Below are positions 34,326 to 42,438 of a stretch of DNA of 64,000 nt, one piece after another. The notes beneath the pieces are model-generated. The model had not been told where the DNA came from, did no database searches, and saw nothing but the letters and a program-made list of their open reading frames with translations. Both the position numbers and the translations under genes were made by a program. The stretch is from assembly GCF_902498915.1 (NCBI RefSeq), contig NZ_CABVLQ010000001.1; one strand, written 5' to 3'. The stretch's first letter is position 1, and each line of letters begins with the position of its first letter. The stretch comes from Escherichia ruysiae. Its GTDB lineage: Bacteria > Pseudomonadota > Gammaproteobacteria > Enterobacterales > Enterobacteriaceae.

Positions 34326-35162
34326 GTGGACGTAAGACAAAGCATCCATAGCGCGCACGCGAAAACACTGGATACCCAAGGGCTGCGCAATGAATTTTTG
34401 GTTGAAAAGGTATTCGTCGCGGATGAGTACACCATGGTTTACAGCCACATTGACCGTATTATTGTTGGCGGCATTATGCCGGTAACTAAAACGGTTTCCG
34501 TTGGCGGGGAGGTTGGTAAGCAACTGGGCGTAAGCTACTTCCTTGAACGTCGCGAGCTAGGGGTTATCAATATTGGCGGAACCGGTACGATTACCGTCGA
34601 TGGTCAATGCTACGAAATCGGTCACCGCGACGCCCTCTATGTTGGTAAAGGTGCAAAAGAAGTTGTTTTTGCCAGCATTGATAGTGCCACTCCGGCGAAG
34701 TTTTATTACAACTGCGCACCTGCTCACACGACGTATCCCACGAAAAAAGTCACGCCATCTGAAGTGTCTCCGGTTACGCTGGGCGATAATCTCACCAGTA
34801 ACCGCCGCACGATTAACAAATACTTTGTGCCGGATGTGCTGGAAACCTGCCAGTTGAGTATGGGGCTGACAGAACTGGCACCGGGAAACCTGTGGAATAC
34901 CATGCCGTGCCACACCCACGAGCGCCGGATGGAAGTTTACTTCTATTTCAACATGGACGATGACGCCTGCGTTTTCCACATGATGGGGCAGCCGCAAGAA
35001 ACGCGTCACATTGTGATGCATAACGAACAGGCGGTGATTTCCCCAAGCTGGTCTATCCATTCAGGTGTAGGAACCAGGGCTTATACCTTTATCTGGGGCA
35101 TGGTCGGTGAAAACCAGGTCTTTGATGATATGGACCACGTTGCCATTAAAGATCTGCGCTAG
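34326..35162 (+). CDS. kduI: KduI, 5-keto-4-deoxyuronate isomerase
   Basis: 278-residue zinc cupin enzyme that converts 5-keto-4-deoxyuronate to 2,5-diketo-3-deoxygluconate in the breakdown of unsaturated uronates from pectin or glycosaminoglycans. The metal-binding stretch MPCHTHERRMEVYF is near residue 192, with further ligands in IHSGVG near 245. The start is GTG at 34326 after GGAGGTT; the overlapping ATG two bases earlier stops at once. It forms an operon with kduD, 29 bases apart, behind two KdgR boxes. Confidence 0.96.
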   Translation: MDVRQSIHSAHAKTLDTQGLRNEFLVEKVFVADEYTMVYSHIDRIIVGGIMPVTKTVSVGGEVGKQLGVSYFLERRELGVINIGGTGTITVDGQCYEIGHRDALYVGKGAKEVVFASIDSATPAKFYYNCAPAHTTYPTKKVTPSEVSPVTLGDNLTSNRRTINKYFVPDVLETCQLSMGLTELAPGNLWNTMPCHTHERRMEVYFYFNMDDDACVFHMMGQPQETRHIVMHNEQAVISPSWSIHSGVGTRAYTFIWGMVGENQVFDDMDHVAIKDLR

Positions 35163-35191
35163 TCGCGGATATAAATTAATAAGGTATTATC

Positions 35192-35953
35192 ATGATTTTA
35201 AATGCATTTTCTCTTGAAGGTAAAGTTGCAGTTGTCACCGGTTGTGACACTGGGCTGGGGCAGGGAATGGCGTTGGGTCTGGCGCAAGCGGGCTGTGACA
35301 TTGTGGGTATCAACATTGTTGAGCCAACTGAGACCATTGAACAGGTCACTGCGCTGGGGCGCCGTTTTTTAAGTCTGACCGCCGATCTGCGTAAGATTGA
35401 TGGTATTCCAGCACTGCTGGATCGTGCGGTGGCTGAATTTGGTCATATTGATATCCTGGTGAATAACGCCGGATTAATTCGCCGCGAAGATGCTCTCGAT
35501 TTCAGCGAAAAAGACTGGGACGATGTGATGAATCTGAATATCAAAAGCGTGTTCTTCATGTCCCAGGCGGCGGCGAAGCACTTTATCGCGCAGGGTAATG
35601 GCGGCAAGATTATTAATATCGCGTCAATGCTTTCATTCCAGGGCGGGATCCGTGTGCCCTCATATACCGCATCAAAAAGCGGCGTGATGGGTGTGACGCG
35701 CCTGATGGCGAACGAATGGGCAAAACACAACATCAACGTTAATGCGATTGCTCCGGGTTATATGGCGACCAACAATACTCAGCAACTGCGGGCTGATGAA
35801 CAGCGTAGTGCGGAAATTTTGGAGCGCATTCCTGCGGGGCGTTGGGGGTTGCCGAGCGATCTGATGGGGCCGGTGGTGTTTCTGGCATCCTGTGCTTCTG
35901 ACTATGTTAATGGCTACACCATTGCCGTGGATGGCGGCTGGTTAGCACGTTAA
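35192..35953 (+). CDS. kduD: KduD, 2-dehydro-3-deoxygluconate 5-dehydrogenase
   Basis: 253-residue short-chain dehydrogenase. The coenzyme-binding loop TGCDTGLGQGMA is near residue 17, NNAG is near 90, and the catalytic Ser...Tyr-x-x-x-Lys lies in IASMLSFQ and YTASKSG. It reduces the diketo sugar made by KduI to 2-keto-3-deoxygluconate, which enters the KDG kinase route. It follows kduI and ends before an intrinsic terminator. Confidence 0.96.
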   Translation: MILNAFSLEGKVAVVTGCDTGLGQGMALGLAQAGCDIVGINIVEPTETIEQVTALGRRFLSLTADLRKIDGIPALLDRAVAEFGHIDILVNNAGLIRREDALDFSEKDWDDVMNLNIKSVFFMSQAAAKHFIAQGNGGKIINIASMLSFQGGIRVPSYTASKSGVMGVTRLMANEWAKHNINVNAIAPGYMATNNTQQLRADEQRSAEILERIPAGRWGLPSDLMGPVVFLASCASDYVNGYTIAVDGGWLAR

Positions 35954-35974
35954 TTCATCTTGCTTACATTTATG

Positions 35975-36000
35975 ACCCTGTCACATTGGCAGGGTTTTTT
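35975..36000 (+). terminator. Terminator of kduD
   Basis: ACCCTGTCA, a three-base loop, TGGCAGGGT then a run of T. Eight pairs with one G-U, about 20 bases past the stop: a standard intrinsic terminator. Confidence 0.9.
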
Positions 36001-36017
36001 ATTTCTGATAATCAACA

Positions 36018-36050
36018 TAATCCATATCATGGCTATTAAATAATCCATAT
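36018..36050 (+). promoter_or_regulatory. Two upstream AraC half-site cores
   Basis: TAATCCATAT occurs at 36018-36027 and again at 36041-36050, 23 bases apart, close to the two-turn spacing seen in AraC direct repeats. The same core recurs next to the araE promoter. Confidence 0.5.
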
Positions 36051-36140
36051 TAATTATCAATTGATGAGTTTTGTTAGTTTTAACTGCTTTAAAATTAGTT
36101 GCTTAATTATAATGTCATTAATTTTACTTAATTTTAAAAG

Positions 36141-36156
36141 TGTAATGTCCATCACA
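36141..36156 (+). promoter_or_regulatory. CRP binding site of araE
   Basis: TGTAA-TGTCCA-TCACA, with one mismatch from the two-half-site consensus. It lies just upstream of the AraC site, in the order CRP-AraC-promoter typical of the arabinose regulon. Confidence 0.7.
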
Positions 36157-36169
36157 TAACTGCATGTGG

Positions 36170-36187
36170 CAGCAATTTAATCCATAT
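36170..36187 (+). promoter_or_regulatory. AraC site of araE
   Basis: CAGCAATTTAATCCATAT fits the AraC half-site pattern TAGC-N7-TCCATA with one mismatch. It carries the same TAATCCATAT core as the two upstream copies. Confidence 0.65.
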
Positions 36188-36268
36188 TTATGCTATTTCC
36201 GACCTGACACCTGAGTTAATTGTTCACGTATTTTTTCACTATGTCTTACTCTGTGCTGGCAGGAAAAA

Positions 36269-37687
36269 ATGGTTACTATCAATACGGAATCTGCTTTAAC
36301 GCCGCGCCCTCTGCGTGATACGCGGCGTATGAATATGTTTGTTTCGGTAGCTGCTGCGGTCGCGGGATTGTTATTCGGTCTTGATATCGGGGTTATCGCA
36401 GGTGCATTACCATTTATCACCGATCACTTTGTGCTGACCAGTCGTTTGCAGGAATGGGTGGTCAGTAGCATGATGCTTGGCGCAGCAATCGGTGCGCTGT
36501 TTAACGGCTGGCTGTCGTTCCGTTTGGGACGTAAATACAGCCTGATGGCTGGTGCTGTACTGTTCGTATTGGGCTCAATAGGATCAGCGTTTGCCACCAG
36601 TGTCGAAATGTTAATCGCGGCCCGTGTGGTTCTGGGGATTGCGGTGGGGATTGCCTCTTACACTGCGCCACTGTATCTCTCTGAAATGGCGAGTGAAAAC
36701 GTGCGTGGCAAGATGATCAGTATGTACCAGTTAATGGTCACGCTTGGCATCGTTCTGGCGTTTTTATCCGACACGGCATTCAGCTATAGCGGTAACTGGC
36801 GTGCGATGTTAGGTGTTCTTGCCTTACCGGCAGTTCTGTTGATTATTCTGGTGGTATTTCTGCCGAATAGCCCGCGCTGGCTGGCGGAAAAGGGGCGTCA
36901 TATTGAGGCGGAAGAAGTGCTGCGTATGCTGCGCGATACGTCGGAAAAAGCGCGAGAAGAACTCAATGAAATTCGTGAAAGCCTGAAATTAAAACAGGGC
37001 GGTTGGGCGCTGTTTAAGATCAACCGTAATGTCCGTCGAGCAGTGTTCCTCGGTATGTTGTTGCAGGCGATGCAGCAGTTTACTGGTATGAACATCATCA
37101 TGTACTACGCGCCGCGCATCTTCAAAATGGCGGGCTTTACGACCACAGAGCAACAGATGATTGCGACTCTGGTGGTGGGGCTGACATTTATGTTCGCCAC
37201 CTTTATTGCTGTCTTTACGGTAGATAAAGCGGGGCGTAAACCGGCACTGAAAATTGGTTTTAGCGTGATGGCGCTGGGCACGTTGGTATTGGGCTATTGC
37301 CTGATGCAGTTTGATAACGGTACGGCTTCCAGTGGTTTGTCCTGGCTCTCTGTTGGCATGACGATGATGTGTATTGCCGGTTATGCGATGAGCGCCGCGC
37401 CAGTGGTGTGGATCCTGTGCTCCGAAATTCAGCCGCTGAAATGCCGCGATTTTGGTATTACCTGTTCGACCACTACGAACTGGGTGTCGAACATGATTAT
37501 CGGCGCGACCTTCCTGACTCTGCTCGATAGCATCGGCGCGGCAGGTACGTTCTGGCTCTACACTGCGCTGAACATTGCGTTTGTTGGCATCACCTTCTGG
37601 CTTATTCCGGAAACCAAGAATGTCACGCTGGAACATATCGAACGTAGACTGATGGCTGGTGAGAAATTGAGAAATATCGGTGTCTGA
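36269..37687 (+). CDS. araE: AraE, arabinose:proton symporter
   Basis: 472-residue sugar porter of the major facilitator superfamily with twelve helices. Signatures are present: RLGRKYS after helix 2, the PESPR-like PNSPRWLAEKG near 208, GRK in the second half (KAGRKPALK) and PETKN at the C-terminal side. It imports L-arabinose with protons as the low-affinity, high-capacity route. The upstream region carries CRP and AraC sites. A clear terminator follows. Confidence 0.97.
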   Translation: MVTINTESALTPRPLRDTRRMNMFVSVAAAVAGLLFGLDIGVIAGALPFITDHFVLTSRLQEWVVSSMMLGAAIGALFNGWLSFRLGRKYSLMAGAVLFVLGSIGSAFATSVEMLIAARVVLGIAVGIASYTAPLYLSEMASENVRGKMISMYQLMVTLGIVLAFLSDTAFSYSGNWRAMLGVLALPAVLLIILVVFLPNSPRWLAEKGRHIEAEEVLRMLRDTSEKAREELNEIRESLKLKQGGWALFKINRNVRRAVFLGMLLQAMQQFTGMNIIMYYAPRIFKMAGFTTTEQQMIATLVVGLTFMFATFIAVFTVDKAGRKPALKIGFSVMALGTLVLGYCLMQFDNGTASSGLSWLSVGMTMMCIAGYAMSAAPVVWILCSEIQPLKCRDFGITCSTTTNWVSNMIIGATFLTLLDSIGAAGTFWLYTALNIAFVGITFWLIPETKNVTLEHIERRLMAGEKLRNIGV

Positions 37688-37693
37688 TTTCAC

Positions 37694-37726
37694 AGGCCGG
37701 ATGTGCTGTACATCCGGCCTTTTTTT
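37694..37726 (+). terminator. Terminator of araE
   Basis: AGGCCGGATGT, a five-base loop, ACATCCGGCCT and then a T run. Eleven perfect pairs just after the stop. Confidence 0.93.
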
Positions 37727-37815
37727 CGCTAATAGAGATCTGGCACCAGGCCGTTGAGGCGTTTGTTTCGTTCCTTAATCAGCTCTGTTGCGGTAACTCA
37801 CATCAGGAGAGAGGA

Positions 37816-38508
37816 ATGAAAACAATTGGTTTGCTGGGAGGAATGAGCTGGGAATCCACCATTCCTTACTATCGCCTGATAAATGAAGGCATTAAACAGC
37901 GACTTGGCGGGCTTCACTCTGCGCAAGTGCTGCTACATAGCGTCGATTTTCATGAAATAGAAGAGTGCCAACGTCGCGGTGAGTGGGACAAAACAGGAGA
38001 GATTCTTGCCAGTGCGGCGCTTGGATTACAGCGGGCAGGAGCAGAAGGCATTGTGTTATGTACCAATACGATGCACAAAGTAGCAGATGTTATCGAGTCT
38101 CGTTGCTCACTGCCTTTCTTACATATTGCGGATGCCACCGGGCGTGCCATCACCCGTGTTGGAATGACGCGCGTGGCGCTGCTGGGAACGCGCTACACCA
38201 TGGAACAGGATTTTTATCGTGGACGGCTGGCAGAGCAATTTTCTATCGATTGTCTGGTGCCTGAAGCGGATGAGCGGGCGAAAATTAATCAGATTATTTT
38301 TGAAGAGCTGTGTCTGGGGCAATTTACCGAAACGTCACGCGCTTATTATGCGCAAGTCATTACTCGTCTCGCAGAACAGGGGGCGCAGGGCGTCATTTTT
38401 GGCTGTACTGAAATTGGTTTACTGGTGCCAGAAGAGCGCAGTGTCCTGCCCGTGTTCGATACCACCGCTCTTCATGCCGAGGATGCCGTCGCTTTTATGC
38501 TGTCGTAA
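37816..38508 (+). CDS. ygeA: YgeA, broad-specificity amino acid racemase
   Basis: 230-residue PLP-independent racemase of the aspartate/glutamate racemase family. The two catalytic cysteines are in VLCTNTMHKV near residue 82 and IFGCTEIGLL near 196. The K-12 protein interconverts several L and D amino acids, including homoserine-type substrates. GGAGAGAGG precedes the ATG. It converges on lysR with four bases between stops. Confidence 0.94.
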   Translation: MKTIGLLGGMSWESTIPYYRLINEGIKQRLGGLHSAQVLLHSVDFHEIEECQRRGEWDKTGEILASAALGLQRAGAEGIVLCTNTMHKVADVIESRCSLPFLHIADATGRAITRVGMTRVALLGTRYTMEQDFYRGRLAEQFSIDCLVPEADERAKINQIIFEELCLGQFTETSRAYYAQVITRLAEQGAQGVIFGCTEIGLLVPEERSVLPVFDTTALHAEDAVAFMLS

Positions 38509-38512
38509 TTCG

Positions 38513-39430
38513 CTACAAAATAGCGTTAAGTGAGGCAACCAGATTCGGTAAACCTGCCTGTAAGTGCTCACTAAATGCCTGCACCAGTGCTGATGACGGA
38601 CGGTGCAGGGGGCGAATCAGGCTAACGGTGAACGGAACTGCAATACTAAATCGCCGCACCACTAAACCGCTTGCCGCATAATCCAGTGCGGTGAGCGGGT
38701 TAACCACGGAAACTCCCGCCCCCGCCCGTACCATCGCGCAGACTGACGCGGCGCTATGGGTTTCCACAATCATGCGGCGTTTAACCTGATGTTCATTAAA
38801 TAGTTGATCCAACAACTGGCGATAGCTATCAGTACGGGAAAGGCTGATGTAATTCTCACCCTGAAAATCTTCCGGCGTTAATACCTCTTTTGCCGCCAGC
38901 GAATGCCCCTGTGGTAAAACACAGACTTCATCTAAAGACAGTAATTCAGTACGTTCCGTACCCGCAGGCGTATGCAGCGTCTCGGTGAGGCCTAAATCAT
39001 GGCGCTGGGCTGAGAGCCACTCTTCAAGTAGCGGCGATTCCTGCGGCACAATGTTTAAGCTGACTTCAGGATAGCGGGCCAGAAACGGTTGCATCAGTGG
39101 CGGCAAAAAAGACTGCGAAAAGACCGGCAAGCAGGCAATAGACAGTTCGCCCTGGCGAAATTCGCGCAAACTTTCTGCGGCACTGACAATGCGATCCAGG
39201 CCGTACCAGGATCGCTGCACCTCTTCAAACAACCGCAGCCCTTGCACGGTAGGATGTAATCGTCCGCGTACGCGCTCAAACAATTTCATCCCAATTACTT
39301 TTTCAAAGCGCGCCAGTTCGCGGCTGACGGTGGGTTGTGAAGTATGTAGCAGTTGTGCTGCTTCAGTCAGGCTTCCGGCGGTCATTACCGCATGAAAAAT
39401 TTCAATATGACGTAAGTTAACGGCGGCCAT
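38513..39430 (-). CDS. lysR: LysR, activator of lysA (short C-terminus)
   Basis: 305-residue LysR-type regulator, the founding member of the family. The N-terminal winged helix is visible (GSLTEAAQLLHTSQPTVSRELARFEK), then the co-inducer domain. It activates the divergent lysA under lysine shortage in response to diaminopimelate. The K-12 protein has 311 residues; here a TAG after NAIL removes about six C-terminal residues, and an in-frame stop follows shortly in the same tail. The lost tail lies outside known functional parts, so the protein should work. Confidence 0.95.
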   Translation of the reverse strand: MAAVNLRHIEIFHAVMTAGSLTEAAQLLHTSQPTVSRELARFEKVIGMKLFERVRGRLHPTVQGLRLFEEVQRSWYGLDRIVSAAESLREFRQGELSIACLPVFSQSFLPPLMQPFLARYPEVSLNIVPQESPLLEEWLSAQRHDLGLTETLHTPAGTERTELLSLDEVCVLPQGHSLAAKEVLTPEDFQGENYISLSRTDSYRQLLDQLFNEHQVKRRMIVETHSAASVCAMVRAGAGVSVVNPLTALDYAASGLVVRRFSIAVPFTVSLIRPLHRPSSALVQAFSEHLQAGLPNLVASLNAIL

Positions 39431-39551
39431 CTGCTTAATCTCATTCTCCGGTAATCCATATCATTTTTGCATAGACCTGGCATAAATCGATATTTTTTAT
39501 TCTTTTTATGATGTGGCGTAATCATAAAAAAGCACTTATTCGGAGTTTGTT
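39431..39551. promoter_or_regulatory. Divergent lysR/lysA control region
   Basis: 121 AT-rich bases between the divergent starts. A region around 39481-39530 (ATCGATATTTTTTATTC, then TTTTATGATG) holds T-N11-A type dyads expected for LysR. The exact operator was not fixed. Confidence 0.5.
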
Positions 39552-40814
39552 ATGCCACATTCACTGTTCAGCACCGATACCGATCTCACCGCCGAAAATC
39601 TGCTGCGCTTGCCTGCAGAATTTGGCTGCCCGGTTTGGGTCTACGATGCACAAATCATTCGTCGGCAGATTGCGGCTCTGAAGCAGTTTGATGTGGTGCG
39701 CTTCGCACAGAAAGCCTGTTCCAATATTCATATTTTGCGCTTAATGCGAGAGCAGGGCGTGAAAGTAGATTCCGTCTCGTTGGGCGAAATCGAGCGCGCG
39801 CTGGCGGCGGGTTACAATCCACAAACGCATCCCGATGACATCGTCTTTACCGCTGATGTTATCGACCAGGCGACGCTCGAGCGTGTCAGTGAATTGCAAA
39901 TTCCGGTGAATGCGGGTTCTGTCGATATGCTCGACCAACTAGGCCAGGTTTCGCCAGGGCATCGGGTATGGCTGCGCGTTAACCCGGGGTTTGGTCATGG
40001 GCATAGCCAAAAAACCAATACCGGCGGCGAAAACAGCAAGCACGGTATCTGGTACACCGATCTTCCCGCCGCACTGGAAGTGATACAGCGGCATCAATTG
40101 CAGCTGGTCGGCATTCACATGCACATTGGTTCCGGTGTTGACTATGCACATCTGGAACAGGTGTGTGGTGCGATGGTGCGGCAGGTTATCGACTTTGGTC
40201 AGGATTTACAGGCGATTTCTGCTGGCGGTGGGCTTTCTGTGCCTTATCAGCAGGGAGAAGAAGCGGTTGATACCGAACATTATTATGGCCTGTGGAATGC
40301 GGCACGTGAGCAGATTGCTCATTATCTGGGTCACCCTGTGAAACTGGAAATTGAACCAGGTCGTTTCCTGGTGGCGCAGTCTGGTGTGTTGATTACCCAG
40401 GTGCGAAGCGTCAAACAGATGGGGAGCCGCCACTTTGTGCTGGTTGACGCCGGATTTAACGATCTGATGCGCCCGGCAATGTACGGCAGTTACCATCACA
40501 TTAGCGCACTGGCGGCTGATGGTCATTCCCTTGAGCACGCACTAATGGTGGAAACCGTTGTCGCCGGGCCGCTATGTGAATCGGGGGATGTTTTTACCCA
40601 GCAGGAGGGGGGGAATGTCGAAACCCGTGCTTTGCCGGAAGTGAAGGCGGGGGATTATCTGGTACTGCATGATACTGGCGCATATGGTGCGTCAATGTCA
40701 TCAAACTACAATAGTCGCCCACTGCTGCCAGAAGTTCTGTTTGATAATGGTCAGGCGCGGTTGATTCGCCGTCGCCAGACCATTGAAGAATTACTGGCGC
40801 TTGAGTTGCTTTAA
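39552..40814 (+). CDS. lysA: LysA, diaminopimelate decarboxylase
   Basis: 420-residue PLP enzyme that makes L-lysine from meso-diaminopimelate, the last step of lysine synthesis. It is fold type III: the PLP lysine lies in VRFAQKACSNIH near residue 54, GGGLSVPY near 227 binds the phosphate, EPGRFLVAQSG is near 268 and the substrate cysteine is in GPLCESGD near 343. It is divergent from its activator lysR. Confidence 0.97.
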   Translation: MPHSLFSTDTDLTAENLLRLPAEFGCPVWVYDAQIIRRQIAALKQFDVVRFAQKACSNIHILRLMREQGVKVDSVSLGEIERALAAGYNPQTHPDDIVFTADVIDQATLERVSELQIPVNAGSVDMLDQLGQVSPGHRVWLRVNPGFGHGHSQKTNTGGENSKHGIWYTDLPAALEVIQRHQLQLVGIHMHIGSGVDYAHLEQVCGAMVRQVIDFGQDLQAISAGGGLSVPYQQGEEAVDTEHYYGLWNAAREQIAHYLGHPVKLEIEPGRFLVAQSGVLITQVRSVKQMGSRHFVLVDAGFNDLMRPAMYGSYHHISALAADGHSLEHALMVETVVAGPLCESGDVFTQQEGGNVETRALPEVKAGDYLVLHDTGAYGASMSSNYNSRPLLPEVLFDNGQARLIRRRQTIEELLALELL

Positions 40815-40820
40815 TCGCGG

Positions 40821-41852
40821 CTAGTTGCTGGAGGCGTTATGACTTGCCTCCAGTGACGGTGTTGAAACTGAATGGCGACGTACCAGCGTTGGACTAAAGA
40901 CGTTGGTAATTTCAGGAAGCGGGTGATTGTTCGCCAGTGCCAAAGCCAGTTCGGCAGCCTGAGTCGCCATCGTTACAATTGGATAGCGTACTGTCGTCAA
41001 ACGCGGACGAACATAGCGCGATACCAGCACATCATCAAAGCCAATCAATGAAATCTCACCCGGTACATCAATACCATTATCATTGAGTACACCCATCGCG
41101 CCCGCCGCCATTGAGTCGTTATAACAGGCCACGGCAGTGAAATTTCGCCCCCTTCCCAGCAGTTCAGTCATTGCCTGTTCGCCGCCGCTTTCATCCGGTT
41201 CGCCAAAAGTTACCAGCCGATCATTGGCCGGAATACCGCTTTCGGCAAGGGCATCGTAATAACCCTGCAGACGATCTTCGGCGTCAGAAATAGAGTGGTT
41301 AGAGCAGAGATAACCAATGCGAGTATGGCCTTGTTGAATCAAATGACGCGTCGCCAGCCAGGCGCCATAACGATCGTCCAGTGCGATGCAACGATTCTCA
41401 AACCCCGGAAGGATCCGGTTGATCAGCACCATGCCGGGCATTTGTTTCATCAATGCTGTCAAATCGGCATCGGGAATCATTTTGGCATGAACGACCAGTG
41501 CGGCGCAGCGATGGCGGATCAACTGCTCAATGGCCTGACGTTCTTTTTGCTCGTTGTGGTAACCATTACCAATCAATAAAAAATTACCCGTGTGATAAGC
41601 CACCTGTTCAACCGCTTTCACCATTGCGCCGAAAAAAGGATCGGAGACATCACCAACAATCAACCCAACGGTTTCGGTGGCCTGTTGTGCCAGCGCCCGG
41701 GCGTTGGCGTTCGGGTGATAGCTAAGAGACTCCATTGCACTATGTACAGCCAGCCGGGAAGCTTCGCTGGCTTTGGGAGAATTATTAATGACGCGGGAAA
41801 CTGTGGCGACTGAAACGCCTGCCAGTCGGGCTACATCCTTTATGGTCGCCAT
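40821..41852 (-). CDS. galR: GalR, galactose regulon repressor
   Basis: 343-residue LacI-family repressor of galactose genes. The N-terminal helix-turn-helix is TIKDVARLAGVSVATVSRV, followed by the hinge NANARALAQQ and a periplasmic-binding-like domain for galactose. A GalR-type operator lies in its own upstream region, so autoregulation is likely. Confidence 0.96.
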   Translation of the reverse strand: MATIKDVARLAGVSVATVSRVINNSPKASEASRLAVHSAMESLSYHPNANARALAQQATETVGLIVGDVSDPFFGAMVKAVEQVAYHTGNFLLIGNGYHNEQKERQAIEQLIRHRCAALVVHAKMIPDADLTALMKQMPGMVLINRILPGFENRCIALDDRYGAWLATRHLIQQGHTRIGYLCSNHSISDAEDRLQGYYDALAESGIPANDRLVTFGEPDESGGEQAMTELLGRGRNFTAVACYNDSMAAGAMGVLNDNGIDVPGEISLIGFDDVLVSRYVRPRLTTVRYPIVTMATQAAELALALANNHPLPEITNVFSPTLVRRHSVSTPSLEASHNASSN

Positions 41853-41866
41853 GAAAATACCTTTGT

Positions 41867-41882
41867 GGGTAAACGCTTACAT
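41867..41882. promoter_or_regulatory. GalR-type operator upstream of galR
   Basis: The 12-base core GTAAACGCTTAC (41869-41880) fits the GalR/GalS pattern GTAANCGNTTAC. It begins only 15 bases before the galR ATG, so a bound repressor would block transcription of its own gene. Confidence 0.65.
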
Positions 41883-42066
41883 TCTGTCAGTGTTACGGAA
41901 AACGTCCGTTGGTTCAAGGGGCGTGGTACTTTCAGCGCGGGGATTGTGAGCGAAACGCAAATAAGTAAGACAAAAAAAGAGATTGCAAACCTTTGGTTAC
42001 ACTTTGCGAAACGCTGTTGCGATTGACCGCTGGTGGCGTTTGGCTTCAGATTGATAAAGTGGTGAT

Positions 42067-42148
42067 CCCAGAGGTATTGATAGGTGAAGTCAACTTCGGG
42101 TTGATCACATGAATTACACCAACCTGCGCAGATGCGCAGGTTTTTTTT
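42067..42148 (+). ncRNA. omrB: OmrB small regulatory RNA
   Basis: 82-base small RNA beginning CCCAGAGGTATTGATAGGTG and ending in the terminator ACCTGCGCAGATGCGCAGGT plus T run. Its 5' end is shared with OmrA and pairs with mRNAs of outer-membrane proteins and regulators (such as ompT, cirA, csgD and ompR) with Hfq. Expression depends on OmpR/EnvZ. The upstream stretch contains TTACACTTTGCGAAAC-like sequence of the type bound by OmpR. Confidence 0.96.
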
Positions 42149-42262
42149 GTCTGTCATCAATCTGTAACAGTAACCGATAATTTACACACCTGGTTGCATT
42201 TCCCTTCACTCCTTTGCGTTTTCTCGCTGGCGAACAGTCTGTGTACAGACCACAATCAAGAT

Positions 42263-42350
42263 CCCAGAGGTATTGATTGGTGAGATTATTCGGTACGCTC
42301 TTCGTACCCTGTCTCTTGCACCAGCCTGCGCGGATGCGCAGGTTTTTTTT
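42263..42350 (+). ncRNA. omrA: OmrA small regulatory RNA
   Basis: 88-base small RNA beginning CCCAGAGGTATTGATTGGTG and ending CCTGCGCGGATGCGCAGG plus T run. It differs from OmrB mainly in its middle, where GGTACGCTCTTCGTACC makes its own hairpin. The two genes lie in tandem 114 bases apart, between galR and aas, and share targets and OmpR control. Confidence 0.97.
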
Positions 42351-42438
42351 CGCCCCCATTTTACTGTCGCTCGTGTTCTCCTTCTGGTGTAATCTCGCAC
42401 CATTCGCTTTTACTGAAGATTGAGCAAAGGGAGTTGGA

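Larger units (their letters stand above)
35954..36268. other. Intergenic region kduD-araE
   Basis: 315 bases. In order it holds the kduD terminator (35975-36000), two AraC-type half-site cores (36018-36050), a very AT-rich stretch, a CRP site (36141-36156) and a further AraC-type site (36170-36187). It is thus the araE control region. Confidence 0.8.

Noticed and set aside
36989..37693. 234-codon open frame on the minus strand opposite araE
   Set aside because: Antisense to the sugar transporter; very rich in His, Arg and Gln as expected for a shadow reading.
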